Positions 12,240-24,491 of a stretch of 64,000 nucleotides of DNA are shown piece after piece; position 1 is the stretch's first letter, and each line of letters starts with the position of its first letter. Under the pieces are notes generated by a model. That model ran no database searches and had not been told where the DNA came from. It saw only the letters and a list, made by a program, of their open reading frames with translations. This stretch comes from Nectonema munidae (lineage: Eukaryota > Nematomorpha > Nectonematoida > Nectonematidae). The stretch lies in the NCBI GenBank assembly GCA_030549495.1, contig JAUIRK010001040.1, forward strand, positions 1 through 64,000, read 5' to 3'. A program made the position numbers and the translations under genes.

Positions 12240-13106
12240 AAAAAGTTCCATCATTTTAGGCAAAAGTTGATTTGAGTTCGTATAAAAACACGTAGTTTGC
12301 CTTTATTCATGATTTTGTATGATTTGGTGGTAGATTTTATTGATTTTGAGTAGACATGATTGTTTCGCTCAAGCTTGTATTTTGAAGAGGAAGGATTTTT
12401 CTCTTGATGATTTGCAAATCTTTTAATGAGTTTCCTCTCAAGATCTACTTGAATGAGTCATCGTTATTTTGAATGTTTAGTTGCCTAGTATTTTTAATTT
12501 TTTCTCTTTCTTCAGGGTTGAAGTCATTAGAAAGATGAGTGCTTTCAGGAGAAGCATTTTTCAATAAAGGCAGCGCACTTATTACAGATAGCTTATCAGA
12601 AAAATTCCGTTAAATTTTCCACGAATTGTTGTTAAAATTGTTGCATCATTGATTGTCCTAAAAGAAGGCTTTTGACCAGCCTGACTATTATAATTGCAAA
12701 AGTAATGCTATGAATTAGTTACGCATTGTGCTGGAAGTGTTAATTTATGTCGTAATTGAATTTTTCAAAATAAAGAAAACCCCTGTCTTTTGATTTGAAT
12801 ACTGATTTTCAAATGTTGCATTTCATAGACAGTGTCAAAAATGGATACATACTTAGGATTGATCGTACATTCAATCGTGGCTCTTCTTTTACTTTGCTCT
12901 ATTTTAGACATGGCTTCTAAAAAGAATTCTTTTTTAATATTCACAGGTATCAATTTTTTTCTCTTAAAAGTAAATGTTCTAGCTTTTAGTTTTAGTTTGT
13001 CCTGGCTTTTTAGAAGAGCCCACTTTTTAGGAATCAATAGACAAAAATATGAAGAAAGAGTTGTTTTGTTAGACAGGTTTTGATTACAGAAGCGTAACCA
13101 GGACAA
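12240..13106 (-). pseudogene. Unrecognised coding remnants, possibly LINE ORF1
   Basis: A 113-codon open frame (13106-12765) encodes a basic protein with KLKARTFTFKRKK and EAMSKIEQSKRRATIE, without a recognisable domain. Further along the minus strand (about 12580-12430) another protein-like run with FNPEEREKIKNTRQ appears, then a stop. Because both lie upstream of the LINE on the same strand they could be remains of its first ORF, but this is a guess from position only. A host exon is the alternative. Confidence 0.3.
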
Positions 13107-13869
13107 TATTTATAGAGAGGCAAAAATTTTTTTTGAAAAATAGAATATCACTTATATTCTGATTAATGTAATTTTTTTAATTAAAATGTAACTTTATGTA
13201 TAGTTTAGTTGCAACCAATTATCTACTGATAAAGCATATAAAAAATAGATACTTAAGAAAAATTTGAAAAACATGTTTTTTCTTCCTCTCTTTTTATCTG
13301 TTTTCTATTTTTATAACAAAGATGAGAAACAACTACGCTCAAGAAGAGGGGGCAAGAAAAGTTTAGTGAGGATTTGCCCCTTCTTGCTTCATGTGTGTAC
13401 TCCCCTCCTTTTTATTCATAGAATAAAACATTTCAATATTATTGTTTTGCGTTTTTGGTGATAATTTTTTTTAAGAGTGACGAAAGTCAAAAATACTTTC
13501 CTGTGAATTCTATACAACTTATAAAATAAGACACTGGTCTCTCATAGATCCTGATTTTGATATTTTCCAGCAGTTTTTTCTTTTTTCAATCATAGTTAAG
13601 TTAACAGACGTGATTTTTTGATTCCAAAATATTGTTTGTCCATAGAAGGGAAATCCAGGAAAATTTGACCCGAGGAGTAACTATATATTCCCTAATTTTC
13701 TCAACTGTATTTGAGCAAGTACGAACCAAAGTAAGATCCACACTCTTCAATAAGGGCATTAGAGTAAGAACTGAATGAGGTCATGTCTAAAATGGAGCAA
13801 AGTTCCTGGTTGAAATATAATTTCATATATTGGATTTTTATATATATGGAATATATATAAAAACATGAA
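13107..13869. other. No gene recognised
   Basis: AT-rich. A 22-base match with one mismatch (CATGTCTAAAATGGAGCAAAG, here about 13779) recurs on the opposite strand near 12915, which may mark a small inverted duplication. No other structure seen. Confidence 0.4.
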
Positions 13870-14330
13870 TATTACAACATAACATAACATAATTTTATTA
13901 AACGAAAAAAGGCCATTTGCCTGTGCGTAATCGCATCAATGTGTGAAGAAAAAAACATATAGAAATCGTTTAAACATTTTAAATGCTAAATATTAGAAAA
14001 GATGAATACAAAAATAAAGACTTAAACATACAACATATTTTTCCAGAAGTTATCCACGCGTTTCTTGAATACGTTTAATGAAGGGGAGTTTATAACATCA
14101 GCAGGAAGACTGTTCCAGTCATTAACAAATCTATTAGAGAAAAAGTTTTTTGGATAGCGTTTTTTTGTGGCGACTCTTTATAAACTTACTCGGATGCTTT
14201 CTTTGAATCCTTGAGGAAAACTGAGGAAGTATTCTATGGTTAACTAAGATCGTTTATGATGTTATAAACCGTAATCATATCGTTTCTTCTATATCTTAAA
14301 AATTAAAATAACTTATTTTAAATTTATTAA
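13870..14330 (-). mobile_element. LINE 3' end fragment with microsatellite tail
   Basis: Minus-strand reading gives NDMITVYNIIND, then FFSNRFVNDWNSLPADVIN and VFKKRVDNFW, the standard C-terminus of Jockey/CR1-like LINE polyproteins, followed by a stop, a 3' UTR and a tail of TTATG-type repeats (13877-13896). It resembles the same part of the LINE at 7.7-11.9 kb, so both probably come from one family. Only the last ~100 codons and 3' UTR are present, the usual 5'-truncated copy. Confidence 0.85.
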
Positions 14331-14334
14331 AAAC

Positions 14335-15309
14335 TGAGTTTCATCGAACACATTCGTAAAGCTTTTTGGGTTGTTCTTTTTTTTCAAAGAACTTTTCATG
14401 TTTGTGATATATTTGGAGTTACGTGGAGCATTCTAATGGTAAATATGTATAGACTTTTCTAACGTTGCCCTGATAACTACTTAGTTTATTTCTCACAATA
14501 GTTGCAAATTTTTTATCTGTTCTTATATATATATATATGTTAGGATTTTGTGAATTTAGATGCGGTGTGTAATCTGTAAACTGTCCAATATATTCATAAA
14601 TTAATACGTTAAAAAGCTCTTGATTGAATGCTGATGGTGAAGAAAAGTAAGAAATTCTTCTTTGGTAACTTTCATTTCTCTTAAGCTTTGAGTAATGTCT
14701 TTTTCACATATATCGTTTCTCCACAAAAATTTTGATTGTGTGTGTCAATCAAAATATTGTCTGAAAGTGTATATGTAAATTTATTCGTTGAATTTTTTGT
14801 CCATGCTCCACAGTCATCAATGAAACAGTTCCTGCCTAAATCTGGATTTTTTTAACAAGAAAGAAACCATTTTCTTTGATTTGTGTAGGAACTTCGTTTA
14901 ATGGAGCAACTGTATTAGTAATAAAATCAAACGAATTCTCCTTAGACAAAAATCCATCAATTTTCATAAAAGCCTGTTTTTGATCTTGCTTTAACGTTAA
15001 GCACGAGTATCTATGCTCATCTAAAATATTAGTTAATATGGCTGGGTCATTTTTATTCAAATTTTCCTCATTATTTTTATTTTGCAAAACATTTTCCTTT
15101 TCAATTCCTGATTTTTCAACATTTATGTCATTGCAAGTTTCTCTGTTATACGCAATATTTTCAGATATCATACCGACATTCTCCCTTGACACGCACGATA
15201 CATCTTTTTCAATTGAAACCAAGAGTACACAATGATTAAGATAATTCCTTCCATTTAGTTCGAATGATGTGCAAGTAAAAAGAATTTTCACATTATGAAA
15301 TGTAGACAA
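14335..15309 (-). pseudogene. Unidentified repeat-type protein, frame broken
   Basis: The longest open piece (15309-14836, 157 codons) is Asn/Glu-rich with EHRYSCLTLKQDQKQAFMK near its middle. After its stop, protein-like sequence continues in other frames: FIDDCGAWTKNSTNKFTYTL (about 14795), then SYFSSPSAFNQELFN with YEYIGQFTDYTPHLN (about 14660-14560) and RTDKKFATIVRN (about 14515). The first break lies at an A7 run near 14852. From memory, this combination of a C-G-x-W motif, an SPSAFN-like motif and a downstream RT motif resembles long uncharacterised proteins repeated in many invertebrate genomes, but I cannot name the family. Probably transposon-encoded, not host. Confidence 0.4.
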
Positions 15310-16157
15310 TTTTTATTATCAAATTCTATAGTATAAATAGTCGATTCAAAATAACATGAGCTATATCATCATAAAAACAATAAAACGGGTAAACTAATCG
15401 AATAGGTTGTTTATAACCGTTGAAGGAGCTTATAGTTTATAGACCACATATATTATCAAACAAACATCCCTAACTACACCCTTTAAACCATAAAACTTAT
15501 ATAATGGAAGAAAAATAACATCAGTGTTTGCAAAAGTTTCGACAGCAAACTCTTCCCTTTCATTTGACAAAACAAATAGAGTTGAATAAACAGTTATCTT
15601 GAGGAGATGTTGCAGGGTAACTTGACTTAGATTGTGGGCAGAAGTAGTGGCGTGAGAAAGTGTATCGGGCGGCTTTAAAGTGAGTAGCATTTCAAAGATA
15701 CGTTCAGAACTGTTACTTTGATTTTAATTGATTTGGGGTGCCTTTGCGACGGAACCAGTAAGACCCTAATATTTTATCCAATTTACCTATTTTCATATGT
15801 ACACTTGTTATTATTTTGTCATGAAATGAATTCGTATGTGCCTTTTATTGTAAAACTGTTTATTTATCATATTTGTTCCCATATTATGATGATAATATCC
15901 ACCATATATTTTAAAACTGTTTATTTATCTTGTTATTTCTTTTTATAATGTAATAAAATTATAATTTTTTATAAAAAAAGGATATGGAGACAATATATTT
16001 TAAATATTATCCCAAATTTTTATCATGTGTCAAAGTTCCCAAATTCTTTGTAATGATATTTAAGAATAACTGTTAGCAGTTTAACATTGAAAACCTTTTG
16101 TTTTCATTATTTGACTGATAATATCGCAATTTTTAATGGGAATTAAATCAAATAATT
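15310..16157. other. No gene recognised
   Basis: An 86-codon minus-strand frame (15690-15430) with ERE EFAVETFAN-like composition is open but shows no domain, start context or splice signals I would trust. The rest is AT-rich. Confidence 0.35.
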
Positions 16158-16531
16158 TACCATTTTTACTTTAAGTTTGTCCTTTTTCACTTTAAGTTTG
16201 TCCTTTTTTACTTTAAGTTCGTCCTTTTTTACTTTAAGTTCGTCCTTTTTCACTTTAAGTTCTTCCTAATTCTTAATTTATATTTGAGCAAAAAATAAAG
16301 GTCATTTTTTACTGAATATACTAAAATAAATCTTTGGAAATTATTTCATCATAAGTTGATGAATGCACTGATATGATGAAATAATTTTCAAAAGATTTAT
16401 TTTAGTATATTCAGTAAAAAATGTTCTTTATTTTTTGCTCAAATATAAATTAAGAATTTTATAAGGACGAACTTAAAGTAAAAAAGGACGAACTTAAAGT
16501 GAAAAAGGACGAACTTAAAGTAAAAATGGTA
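16158..16531. mobile_element. Foldback MITE with tandem ~21-bp repeats in its arms
   Basis: Element 16160-16529 is flanked by TA on both sides. It begins CCATTTTTACTTTAAG and ends with the exact complement. The left arm carries five tandem copies, and the right arm three, of a ~21-bp unit built on CTTTAAGTTCGTCCTTTTT. Inside that the arms continue as a near-perfect inverted repeat (TTAATTTATATTTGAGCAAA and onwards) to a short centre around 16350-16395 that is itself palindromic (AATTATTTCATCAT / ATGATGAAATAATT). There is no coding capacity. The TA flanks suggest a Tc1/mariner-type mobiliser, but the autonomous partner is not in the window. Confidence 0.85.
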
Positions 16532-17269
16532 TATATAAATAATAATCATGCAATATTAAATACGAAACAATCTTTATGTTAAAAATTCAAGGCATCAAAG
16601 TTGACTCTTACTAGGATGCCTTATTTGTTTTTAGTAATTTTGGAGCACTGAATCCAAATGAACTTAGATTTTCTCTATTAAATATAATATTTATGAAATT
16701 TTTGTCCTCTTGCATATCAAATAGATTTAGATCCTCGCAAAAATTCATATATTCTGGACCTGGTATTTTGTTTGGATTTATCTTTTTTTTAATCTGAGTA
16801 TTTTTATGGAAAAGATACATATGTCCGTAAATTCAATATTACATTGAAGGAATAATCGACTTTTAGATAAATTTATGAAATTATAATTTAGAAAGAATTT
16901 TTAAGTATAAACCGGGAGCACATTAATTTGATATCCTACATATATGTTGTCTTTTAGCGTGGGGTTGGGGAGGGGGGAGGGGCTAATTCTAGGTGCTATG
17001 TATTAAAAAATAGAGCAAGATGGGTAAAAATCAGGGCGGCGGTGGTTCAAAAACTTAACAATTTTGGGAGAAGTCATGATGCCTTCACATAATTTAGAAT
17101 CTTTAGCAACAAACTCCTAATTCCGATTTTAAGTAAAATTCTCAGCTTCAACTTGCTGCACTTATAGATTAAGACTGGTAAAGTTATTCACTTATTAATA
17201 CTTTCTGTCGATATGTTTTTCTAGATCCTATTTTTTCAAAATTTTATCTAAAATATAAAAGATTTTAGA
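16532..17269. other. No gene recognised
   Basis: A 69-codon minus-strand frame (16820-16611, with PNKIPGPEYMNFCEDL) is open but unassigned. A G-rich patch GGGGTTGGGGAGGGGGGAGG lies near 16962-16981. Confidence 0.35.
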
Positions 17270-19350
17270 AGAAGGAAGTTTTTATATTATAGTTGTAAAC
17301 TTTCTTCTTATTCTGGTTTAGATTTTCTGATTCATGATACTATATCTTTCCTTGTTGTCCAATTTGATCTTAAATTGATTTCTTGTGAAATTTTCTCCAT
17401 AGAGATCTCCCTAATTGGCAGTAAAAATATTGTTTTACACAATATATATCTTCCTCCATCTACTGATATATTTATTTTGAAACATTTCTAATTGAGTTAA
17501 ACCAATACTTTTGTTACTTGGTGAAAACAATTTTCATCTGATCTTTGGGGACTTTAATGTATTTAAATTCAAATAAAAATGTTAATTATTTTTATAATTT
17601 AATGTTATCTTTTTCTAATAAGTTTTGTGTTGCGACTATAACTATACCTCAGCACGAAATCCAATATATTTTTAATGATAGTATATTTGCTTACGATACG
17701 TTTGTTTTATAGCCGGGAATATCTGATCATTAAAAATTATTTTTGTGAAGATTTTTATGGCATTTCGATAGCTAATATTAAACTTGTTGTGCTAATTTTA
17801 GCTAAATACATACTAATCGAACTTAACTCCTGTATTTCTCATTCTCTTTTTCCATCTGTTTTCAAATATACAAAAGTTATTTCAATTTTTAGAAAAGGTA
17901 TTAAATTTGATGTCTCTAGTTACAGACACATAAGCATATTTCTCCCTTGTCTAAAATATTTGAAAACCTTTTACATTGGAAAATTCTCAAATATTTACAA
18001 GAGAATAATATTATTTATGAAAAGCAGTTTGGATTCAGAAACCAACAATCAACTACCTTACTCCGTTCTATCTTTGTTGACAAAGTTACTAAATTACTAG
18101 ATAATAAGTTTTCTCTAGTAAAAATTTTTTTGGACCTTTAAAGACTTTTGATTCCATACCACACTGTAGGCTTATTCATAAACTTGGTCTTTACGGATTT
18201 GATTCTGCATCCTGTAATCTGCTTACTTCTTATCTCGAGTCAAGATATCAATCGGTATTTGCAAATCAAACATCATCTGAAATAAAAATTATTGAATCTG
18301 GAGTTCTTCATCCTCAGGGCTCGATCCTTGGGCCTATATTGTTCTTGATTTACTTGAATGATTTTTTTCTGATGTTTGTATTGGCAATGATTTGCTAATG
18401 TATGCTGGCGTTATGACTATCTTTTAAAGAGCCCTTCTCACTTGATTGTTTTAATTTAGTTTTAAAGTAGTTGCAAGTTAATTTCTAGAAGTTAACTTAA
18501 ATAAATGCTAAGCGATGTATTTCTCCAATAGTACCACCACTAGAAAGCCTGATTTTATGATTGAATTTGTTGATCAAGTTTACTTCTTAGGTCTAGGTAT
18601 TGACAATAAATTAAATTGGAATGCACATTATAATTTTATTCTTTCTAAATTGAATTTAGATTTGGGTAAATTAAGATCTGTTAAAAATAATTTTCCTCTT
18701 ATAATTAAACTTCACTGTATAAAGCGCTTTTTCTACCTCACCTTCTTTATAGTGTTGAAAATTGGTGATACACAAATAATGAATCAATTTTTATTACTCA
18801 GAAAAAGGTTCTGCAAATTATTTTCAATAAACATTACTGTTCTCATACTTCAAAACTTTTTTTACCTGTCATTTTTTCTGGCTGATTTTCTTTAAACTCT
18901 AAGGTTATATCTTACACTCTGAGGAACAGCTGTTCATTTGTATCGCTTGTTGCGAAAATTCTATCTTTGTTTAAAATTCAGAACATGTAGACTATGGAAT
19001 TATTTGTTTATTTATATTTATCTTACCTATAGTTAGAAAAAATTATTTAACTTTTTCTTTCTGAATATGATATTAAATGTGACACAAAAATTGTTATTCT
19101 TGATTTCATTCATAAATGTGTGTACTTCGTCTTTGTTTATTTTTATTTTTAAATACAAGATGGTTGTAGATTCAATCGGTTCCTAGGAACTTTTTCCTGA
19201 ACCATTTATACAAATAACTTCTTTTTTTCGTTTTGTTTTTGTGCCATGTGATATTGATTTTGATTGTCTATACGACTAGTGTGTTTTGCAACATGTATTT
19301 TGTCATTTCTATTTGTATAATAAATTCTTCTTCATTTTATAAAATCGAAA
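17270..19350 (+). mobile_element. Decayed LINE retrotransposon
   Basis: Plus-strand pieces in LINE order: endonuclease-like VLHNIYLPPSTDIF (about 17435); reverse transcriptase start SKIFENLLHWKILKYLQ with EKQFGFRNQQSTT (17950-18060); GSILGPILF-like (about 18320); then YFLGLGIDNKLNWNAHYNF (about 18575) in the 18515-18895 frame. Many stops and frameshifts. The 3' part holds an AATAAA-type signal (about 19318) before a CTTCTTC tract. It ends just before the segmental duplication that carries gene A. Distinct in sequence from the LINE at 7.7-11.9 kb. Confidence 0.8.
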
Positions 19351-19779
19351 AAATCTTACTTTAGTAGTGAAATTAGAAAGTTAAATGCACCGGTTGAAAA
19401 ATTTCAAGAGTAAAAAACATTTGCCTTGCTCTACATATGGCTTTATTAAGTGCATCTTTTATGTCCCAAACAAACGTATTTGTATTCAGAAATAAGTATT
19501 TGTTGCAGTTCATTTGCAACTACAGGAAAAAGTTAAAAAAACTTTTTTTATATACTAAAAAGGGAATGTTTCAAAAATATTCTGTCAACCATCAAGTACC
19601 TCTTAGATTCATCTTGTGAACACCCTTGGTTTCTCGAATCCAGTTTGAGTTAATATATTTATTATTTTCATTATTTATTTTTACATTTTTGAAAGAATTG
19701 GGATGAAAAATTTATTTAAAAGATTTAAAACAAAGAAAAAGATAATCATAAAGGAGTGCAAAGTATTCAATATTCATGT

Positions 19780-22700
19780 CTAATGATTATAAGAAATAAA
19801 TGGATTAATTTTAATTCCTTTATCGATCATCATTGGATTATTAGAAGCACTGCAAGTTACACGTATAAATACTTCTTTTTGACTGCCGCTTTCAATGTTA
19901 ACTTCAAATCCTTCGCTTTTTCCAATATTCATAATTTCTGAAATATTTTAAGATATAACAGAGAATAAAACAATGCCAATAATATCTTACAATCGATATA
20001 GTAGCATGTGGTGTTAAAATTTGTGGACATCTTCGCATAAAAATGTCCATTATCATGGTGTATATCTGTTATGTTCATATCTGAAACGAAGTAATAATGA
20101 TATTATTTCTAGTTAATGAAAAATAACACTTTACTTGGCACAAAATCGTCAGTAGAAGTTTTAGTACTGAAAAGTTCATATCTAGAAGTTTCTACAGAGT
20201 CCGAGTGTATGATGATGATTAACATACTATTAGTACTTTTAAAAAGATCTTGGTTGTTATCCTGATACGAATATAAACGATCTGCATTAATGGGAAGCAT
20301 TTCACTTTCTACTCTTTTAACTAAAGGGGCAAAAATTAATCAGAATACATTTGCATGATTTTATTGTGACCAGGGTGAAAATATTTGATAACAGTATATT
20401 TGAAAATGTCTTCTTCTTGGTTTCTAAAAGTTATGTGCAAATTCGAATTTGGTAAATATTCGATTCCTGAAACGTATAATTCAGATCCTAAAAAGAAAAA
20501 GTATAAGTGAATTATTTAAATAGGTAAAAGCATGTACCTTCTTTCATATTAAATTCTATTGAGTATTGACTCAATGGAACAAGCGGATTTCCACATTTTA
20601 TTAATAGCGGTTCTGAAATTTTGGTAACAAAGCTGACATGTTCACCTTTTGTAACTTGAAATTCTAAAATTAAAAATTTTTATATTCACTATACACCAAG
20701 AAATTATTGACACACTTTCTAATCTTTTCATTGCGTTTAAAAATGTCATAAATCAAACTTGATCTGAATGACGTCAATTGACATTTATCAATTCTGAAAT
20801 ATCTTCTTTGTGAAAGAATGCTGCTTAAAATAACGGATTGTAGGTGTTTGAATGGAGATTGTTCCAGAAGGGTTACACGATGGAAGTCTCAAACCAATAT
20901 CTTACTTGCATGAGCTCAATAGCCAATCAAATCCATGAATTCAGCATCATTGAATAAAAATTAAGTGCTGGAGTACCTATAACTTTATGCATATACTAAC
21001 ATGAATATAATAATATTTTATATATTTATTGGCTCCATTGCTCTTTACCATTCACATCGGGCACATTTAAAGAATTTAAACTTGAAAAAATGCAATAAAC
21101 TTTTGCAATTTTGATTCATGCAGATATTTATTAATTATAAGTTCACTTTTGGAAAGATATTTCAATAAAGATTGATTTAAATTTGAGTATATGAATTAGA
21201 GGAAGCTAGTTGATAATTTTCAAATAGATTTCACTTGCATATACATTTTATAAATGAAGTTACATATTGATAACTCTGATAAAGTCCTGTTCATAGATCT
21301 CTCCAAGGCTTTCTATAGTAGTCCTCATGATATTCTAATAACCAAAGCATTACTTCTTGGATTTTCATTCGAGGCAACTACATTTTTGAAATCTCACTTA
21401 ATTAATCCTGTCAGAGTGTTGAAATTGATGGCGTTAAATCTTATGAAAGCCCTCTTTCTAGAGGAGTTTCTCGAGGACCGATTCTTGCACCACTTTTATT
21501 TTCTCTTTTTGTTAATGACATTCATAACTTCAATAAAATACACAATTGTATTTCTTCTTAGACGATTTCACCATCGTTGCTCCAATCTCAAAATTGAATG
21601 CTTCCATCTCCTCAGCAGATCAAAGAATAAATTCAATTCTTGAATGATGATCTTTGAATCAACTTATTGTAAATAAAAATATAGCAAAAGCGATGTTTTT
21701 CCAACAAAAGAAAAATGATGGCAATATAGAATTTGTTGAAATATATCTCGTTCTTGGCCTCTCAATAAATTAAAATTTGACCTAGAAAGATTGTATTAAT
21801 TTTGTAGAAGTTAGAAGATAAAATACAAGTTACAGTCACAATCTAAACTCAATATATAAAAGATTATTTCGACCTTATTTCTACTACATGATTATTAATT
21901 GGGGGTGGGGTATATAACCAAAAAAAGTTGTCTTCAAAAAAGTTATTCGGATAATTTTTAACATACTCTCTGTAAGTCTTCCCTCTTTTAGCGCTTTAAT
22001 CTTGATTTACTTCTTTTTAATTAATTTTTATCATATTTTATATTCAGAAATTTAAATTCTTCAATTTATGTTAAGTCAATTTTTCCTCAAACCAGCAGGT
22101 CACTGCATTGATATCACTTTTTATGATGTTCAACTGATAAAAGAAATTAACATTGGAATTTTTTCGTGTAACATAAGTGATCAATATCCATTCAATTTTT
22201 CCATTCAAAGTTTTTATTAGCTCTTCTAAAAATCGTTCTTTGAACATGATCTAAATAACTCTAGACCAATCTTTAATCCCTCTTTTTCAACTAGCAGAAA
22301 GCATTATTGTCAAAAAATTACAGATACTTTCAATTCAAATCAAGAGGATTTCTGAAAACGAAAATCTGCGGAAAGGAAGCATTTTAGCACTGAAACTCTG
22401 CTTTTTTCAATTCTTGATGATATTAAAGAATGTATATCAAAAAATTGGTTTGTTATCTTGATAACAATTGATATAAGTGCAGCTTTAGATACAATTGATA
22501 AAAATTTACTTTTAAATAAGTTTACTCAGAACTGGATTTTTAAATATCATGCATATGCTAATGGCATTTATATCTACAAATCTTTCGATATAAAATTTTT
22601 GAAATGCTAGTTGTAATGAATTGCCTGTCTTTTTTTGATAAATCTGAAAAAATTATGAAAAATTTTAGTCAAAACATAAATAAAAATAAATCAAAAATAA

Positions 22701-24491
22701 TGATGATTTTGAAATTTTTTCAGAACAAAACATTCAATTTAAAGGTGCATTGCTCGATAAGCATACAATTAGACTTAGTGATGAAATAAATATACTTGTA
22801 TTAGTCCTTGAAAAAACCGTAAAATGAATTCTTACATAGAAAACTTTACTGAAAACATTACACCTTAAAAATATTTCTTTCCGATTAAAAAAAGTTCTTG
22901 AAAAGAGGGGTTCTATGCACCCTCGCCGATAAATGTAAGTTTTCAAATTTCAAAACATGACTAAATGAATTCTCCCAACGAAACTATTATAAAATATAAT
23001 ATTTAAAAAGTATATAAAAAAGATAAGAGATATAAAGTTGGGAGGGAAGGATGTGTTTGAAATGCAAAGAAATTGCACGGAACAATGAAAGAGTGTGTTT
23101 GAAATGCATGATCGAGTAAAAAGGACTGAAAATAGAATAATATAGATAAAAGAGCGGGTAAACTTAGGTTCTAACGGTTTTTATGGGGTCCACTGAGATA
23201 AAATTATTTAATTAATTTATAATCTTTCCTAATTTGAATCTAATTAGTAAGGGTTACTAATTTTTTGTCTCAATTATATCTTAAATAGCATTCCTTTTTA
23301 ATACTTTCAAAAAAATTATAATGTAAACAAAAAGCATACTTTCAAATATTTCAGAAAATGGGACATTGAAAAATTTAATAGTGTGAATATTTCATTTATT
23401 TTTTTATAAAATAAATAACTCTTCTTTAGAGGAGTTGATTTTCTATTTAAATCGACTTTAATCTTTAGAAGAAGAAGAAACTAACTTCTTATTATGGGGG
23501 CATGATTAAGGTTGATTAGATACTGGGTTTCGATAGCTCAATTTCTTGGGTTCGATCCCGCATCAAGCCTACTTTCTCATAGTTCGATACAAGCGGCGCA
23601 AGTGTGCCTTCTCGATGATAACACCCCACAGTACCTTTACCTTTACCTTATCGCTGATTAAAATTAATGATTCAAGTGATTCAACACTGGAAAAAGTGCT
23701 TCAAATGGATTTAAATTGAAAGTCAACATTAAACGATAAGAGGTTAGTTTAATTGTGCTTAAATTGTAAAACCTATTATTTGCTAAACACAAATTAATTT
23801 GCAAGTGTATTTAAAAATATTCAAAATCATTTGATTCAAGTGGATTAAAATAATAAAACAACAAAATATAGATTTCTTAACAAGACTTTAACAAAAATAA
23901 AATACTTTATGAATATAAAATCGCTTATATCAAAAAATTATGATGAAAAATAAAGGATTGGAATGGATTCAAATCTAAAATGGTGGATTCAAGGGGATTT
24001 AACAAAAAAGTCATCCGACGTAAAGAGGGCATATAAAATCTTTTAAAAATTAAAATTCCTCAAGTTCTAAAATAATTTCCAAGTTGAGAATTTTTTGAGA
24101 GAATACAAAAATTACAATTTCGAATGAATCATTAAAAAATTATTATTCGTTTTGACAAAAAGATGTCTAAATCTCATCTTATCGGTGTTTTATCTTGCAT
24201 TTTATGGGTTCGATCTTCAAGGCACACAACTTTTAAACAAAATCATGAAAAGCTGTGATACCCATCACCCATTATAATACGAGCATATAGACCCTAACGG
24301 CTAAGGCTGCGAAGATATTCCAAAAAGCAACCAATAACCTCAAAAAGAGAAGTCATAAGCAAACGTTAAATAAAACTTTCTCTTACCTTGATCTTTAATG
24401 TGACATTTTCCTGTAGTCGGTGAAAGAAATGCACCTGCTAACATCAGTTCTGAACTTTCTTCAATAATCCTCAATTCATGAATTCCTATAT
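19780..24491 (-). CDS. Gene A: secreted-type protein, last six exons, disrupted
   Basis: Exons on the minus strand: 24491-24387, 20663-20538, 20487-20371, 20320-20135, 20080-19991, 19937-19780. All junctions are phase 1, with acceptors ending TTAG or CAG and mostly GTAAG/GTACA donors (exon 3 uses GTCACA). Exon lengths equal those of gene B except exon 4 (186 against 195). The protein has two similar modules: GKCHIKDQ then EFQVTKGEHVSF, and a second ending in FNTTCYYID. Taken literally, the codon made across the exon 5/6 junction is TAA (T from exon 5, AA from exon 6) where gene B makes GAT, so translation would stop 52 codons early. No 5' exon or signal peptide was found upstream (transposons occupy 24.7-27.3 kb). 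Most likely a 5'-truncated, decaying paralogue; a shortened product is the alternative. Confidence 0.7.
21240..22030 (+). mobile_element. LINE reverse transcriptase fragment in gene A intron 1
   Basis: Plus-strand pieces: KVLFIDLSKAFYSSPHDIL with a following LLLGFSFEATTFLKS block (21277-21420), the ESPLSRGVPRGSI-like motif read in another frame (about 21455), and near 21855 the C-terminal NSIYKRLFRPYFYYMIINWG motif. It is a decayed LINE that was present before the duplication, because the same fragment occupies copy B at 33270-34050. Confidence 0.75.
22300..22600 (+). mobile_element. Second LINE reverse transcriptase fragment
   Basis: Reading 22380-22580 gives KHFSTETLLFSILDDIKECI followed by ITIDISAALDTIDKNLLLNK, the first reverse transcriptase motifs (D-x-S-x-A-x-D-T-x-D) of a LINE different from its neighbour, then AYANGIYIY in place of the usual A-x-A-D-D box. 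Short and broken. Confidence 0.65.
23494..23649 (+). repeat. tRNA-derived SINE present only in copy A
   Basis: A tRNA-like head with a B box TGGGTTCGATCCCG (23547-23560) is followed by a short body and a tail of TTTACC repeats (about 23632-23649). Copy B has the uninterrupted site (CTCTTATCGCTGG near 35550), so the SINE inserted after the duplication, or after the two copies began to diverge. Confidence 0.75.
24180..24345 (+). repeat. SINE relic sharing its tail with the 39.3-kb SINE
   Basis: It has a B-box-like GGGTTCGATCTTC (from 24207) and the tail block ACGAGCATATAGACCCTAAC with GGCT after it (24279-24303). The SINE at 39283-39455 has the same tail block in the form GCGAGCATATAGCC, TTACGGCT. 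Confidence 0.6.

Noticed and set aside
12832-13083. 83-codon hydrophobic plus-strand frame
   Set aside because: Antisense to the basic minus-strand frame at 12765-13106; hydrophobicity follows from AT-rich complement.
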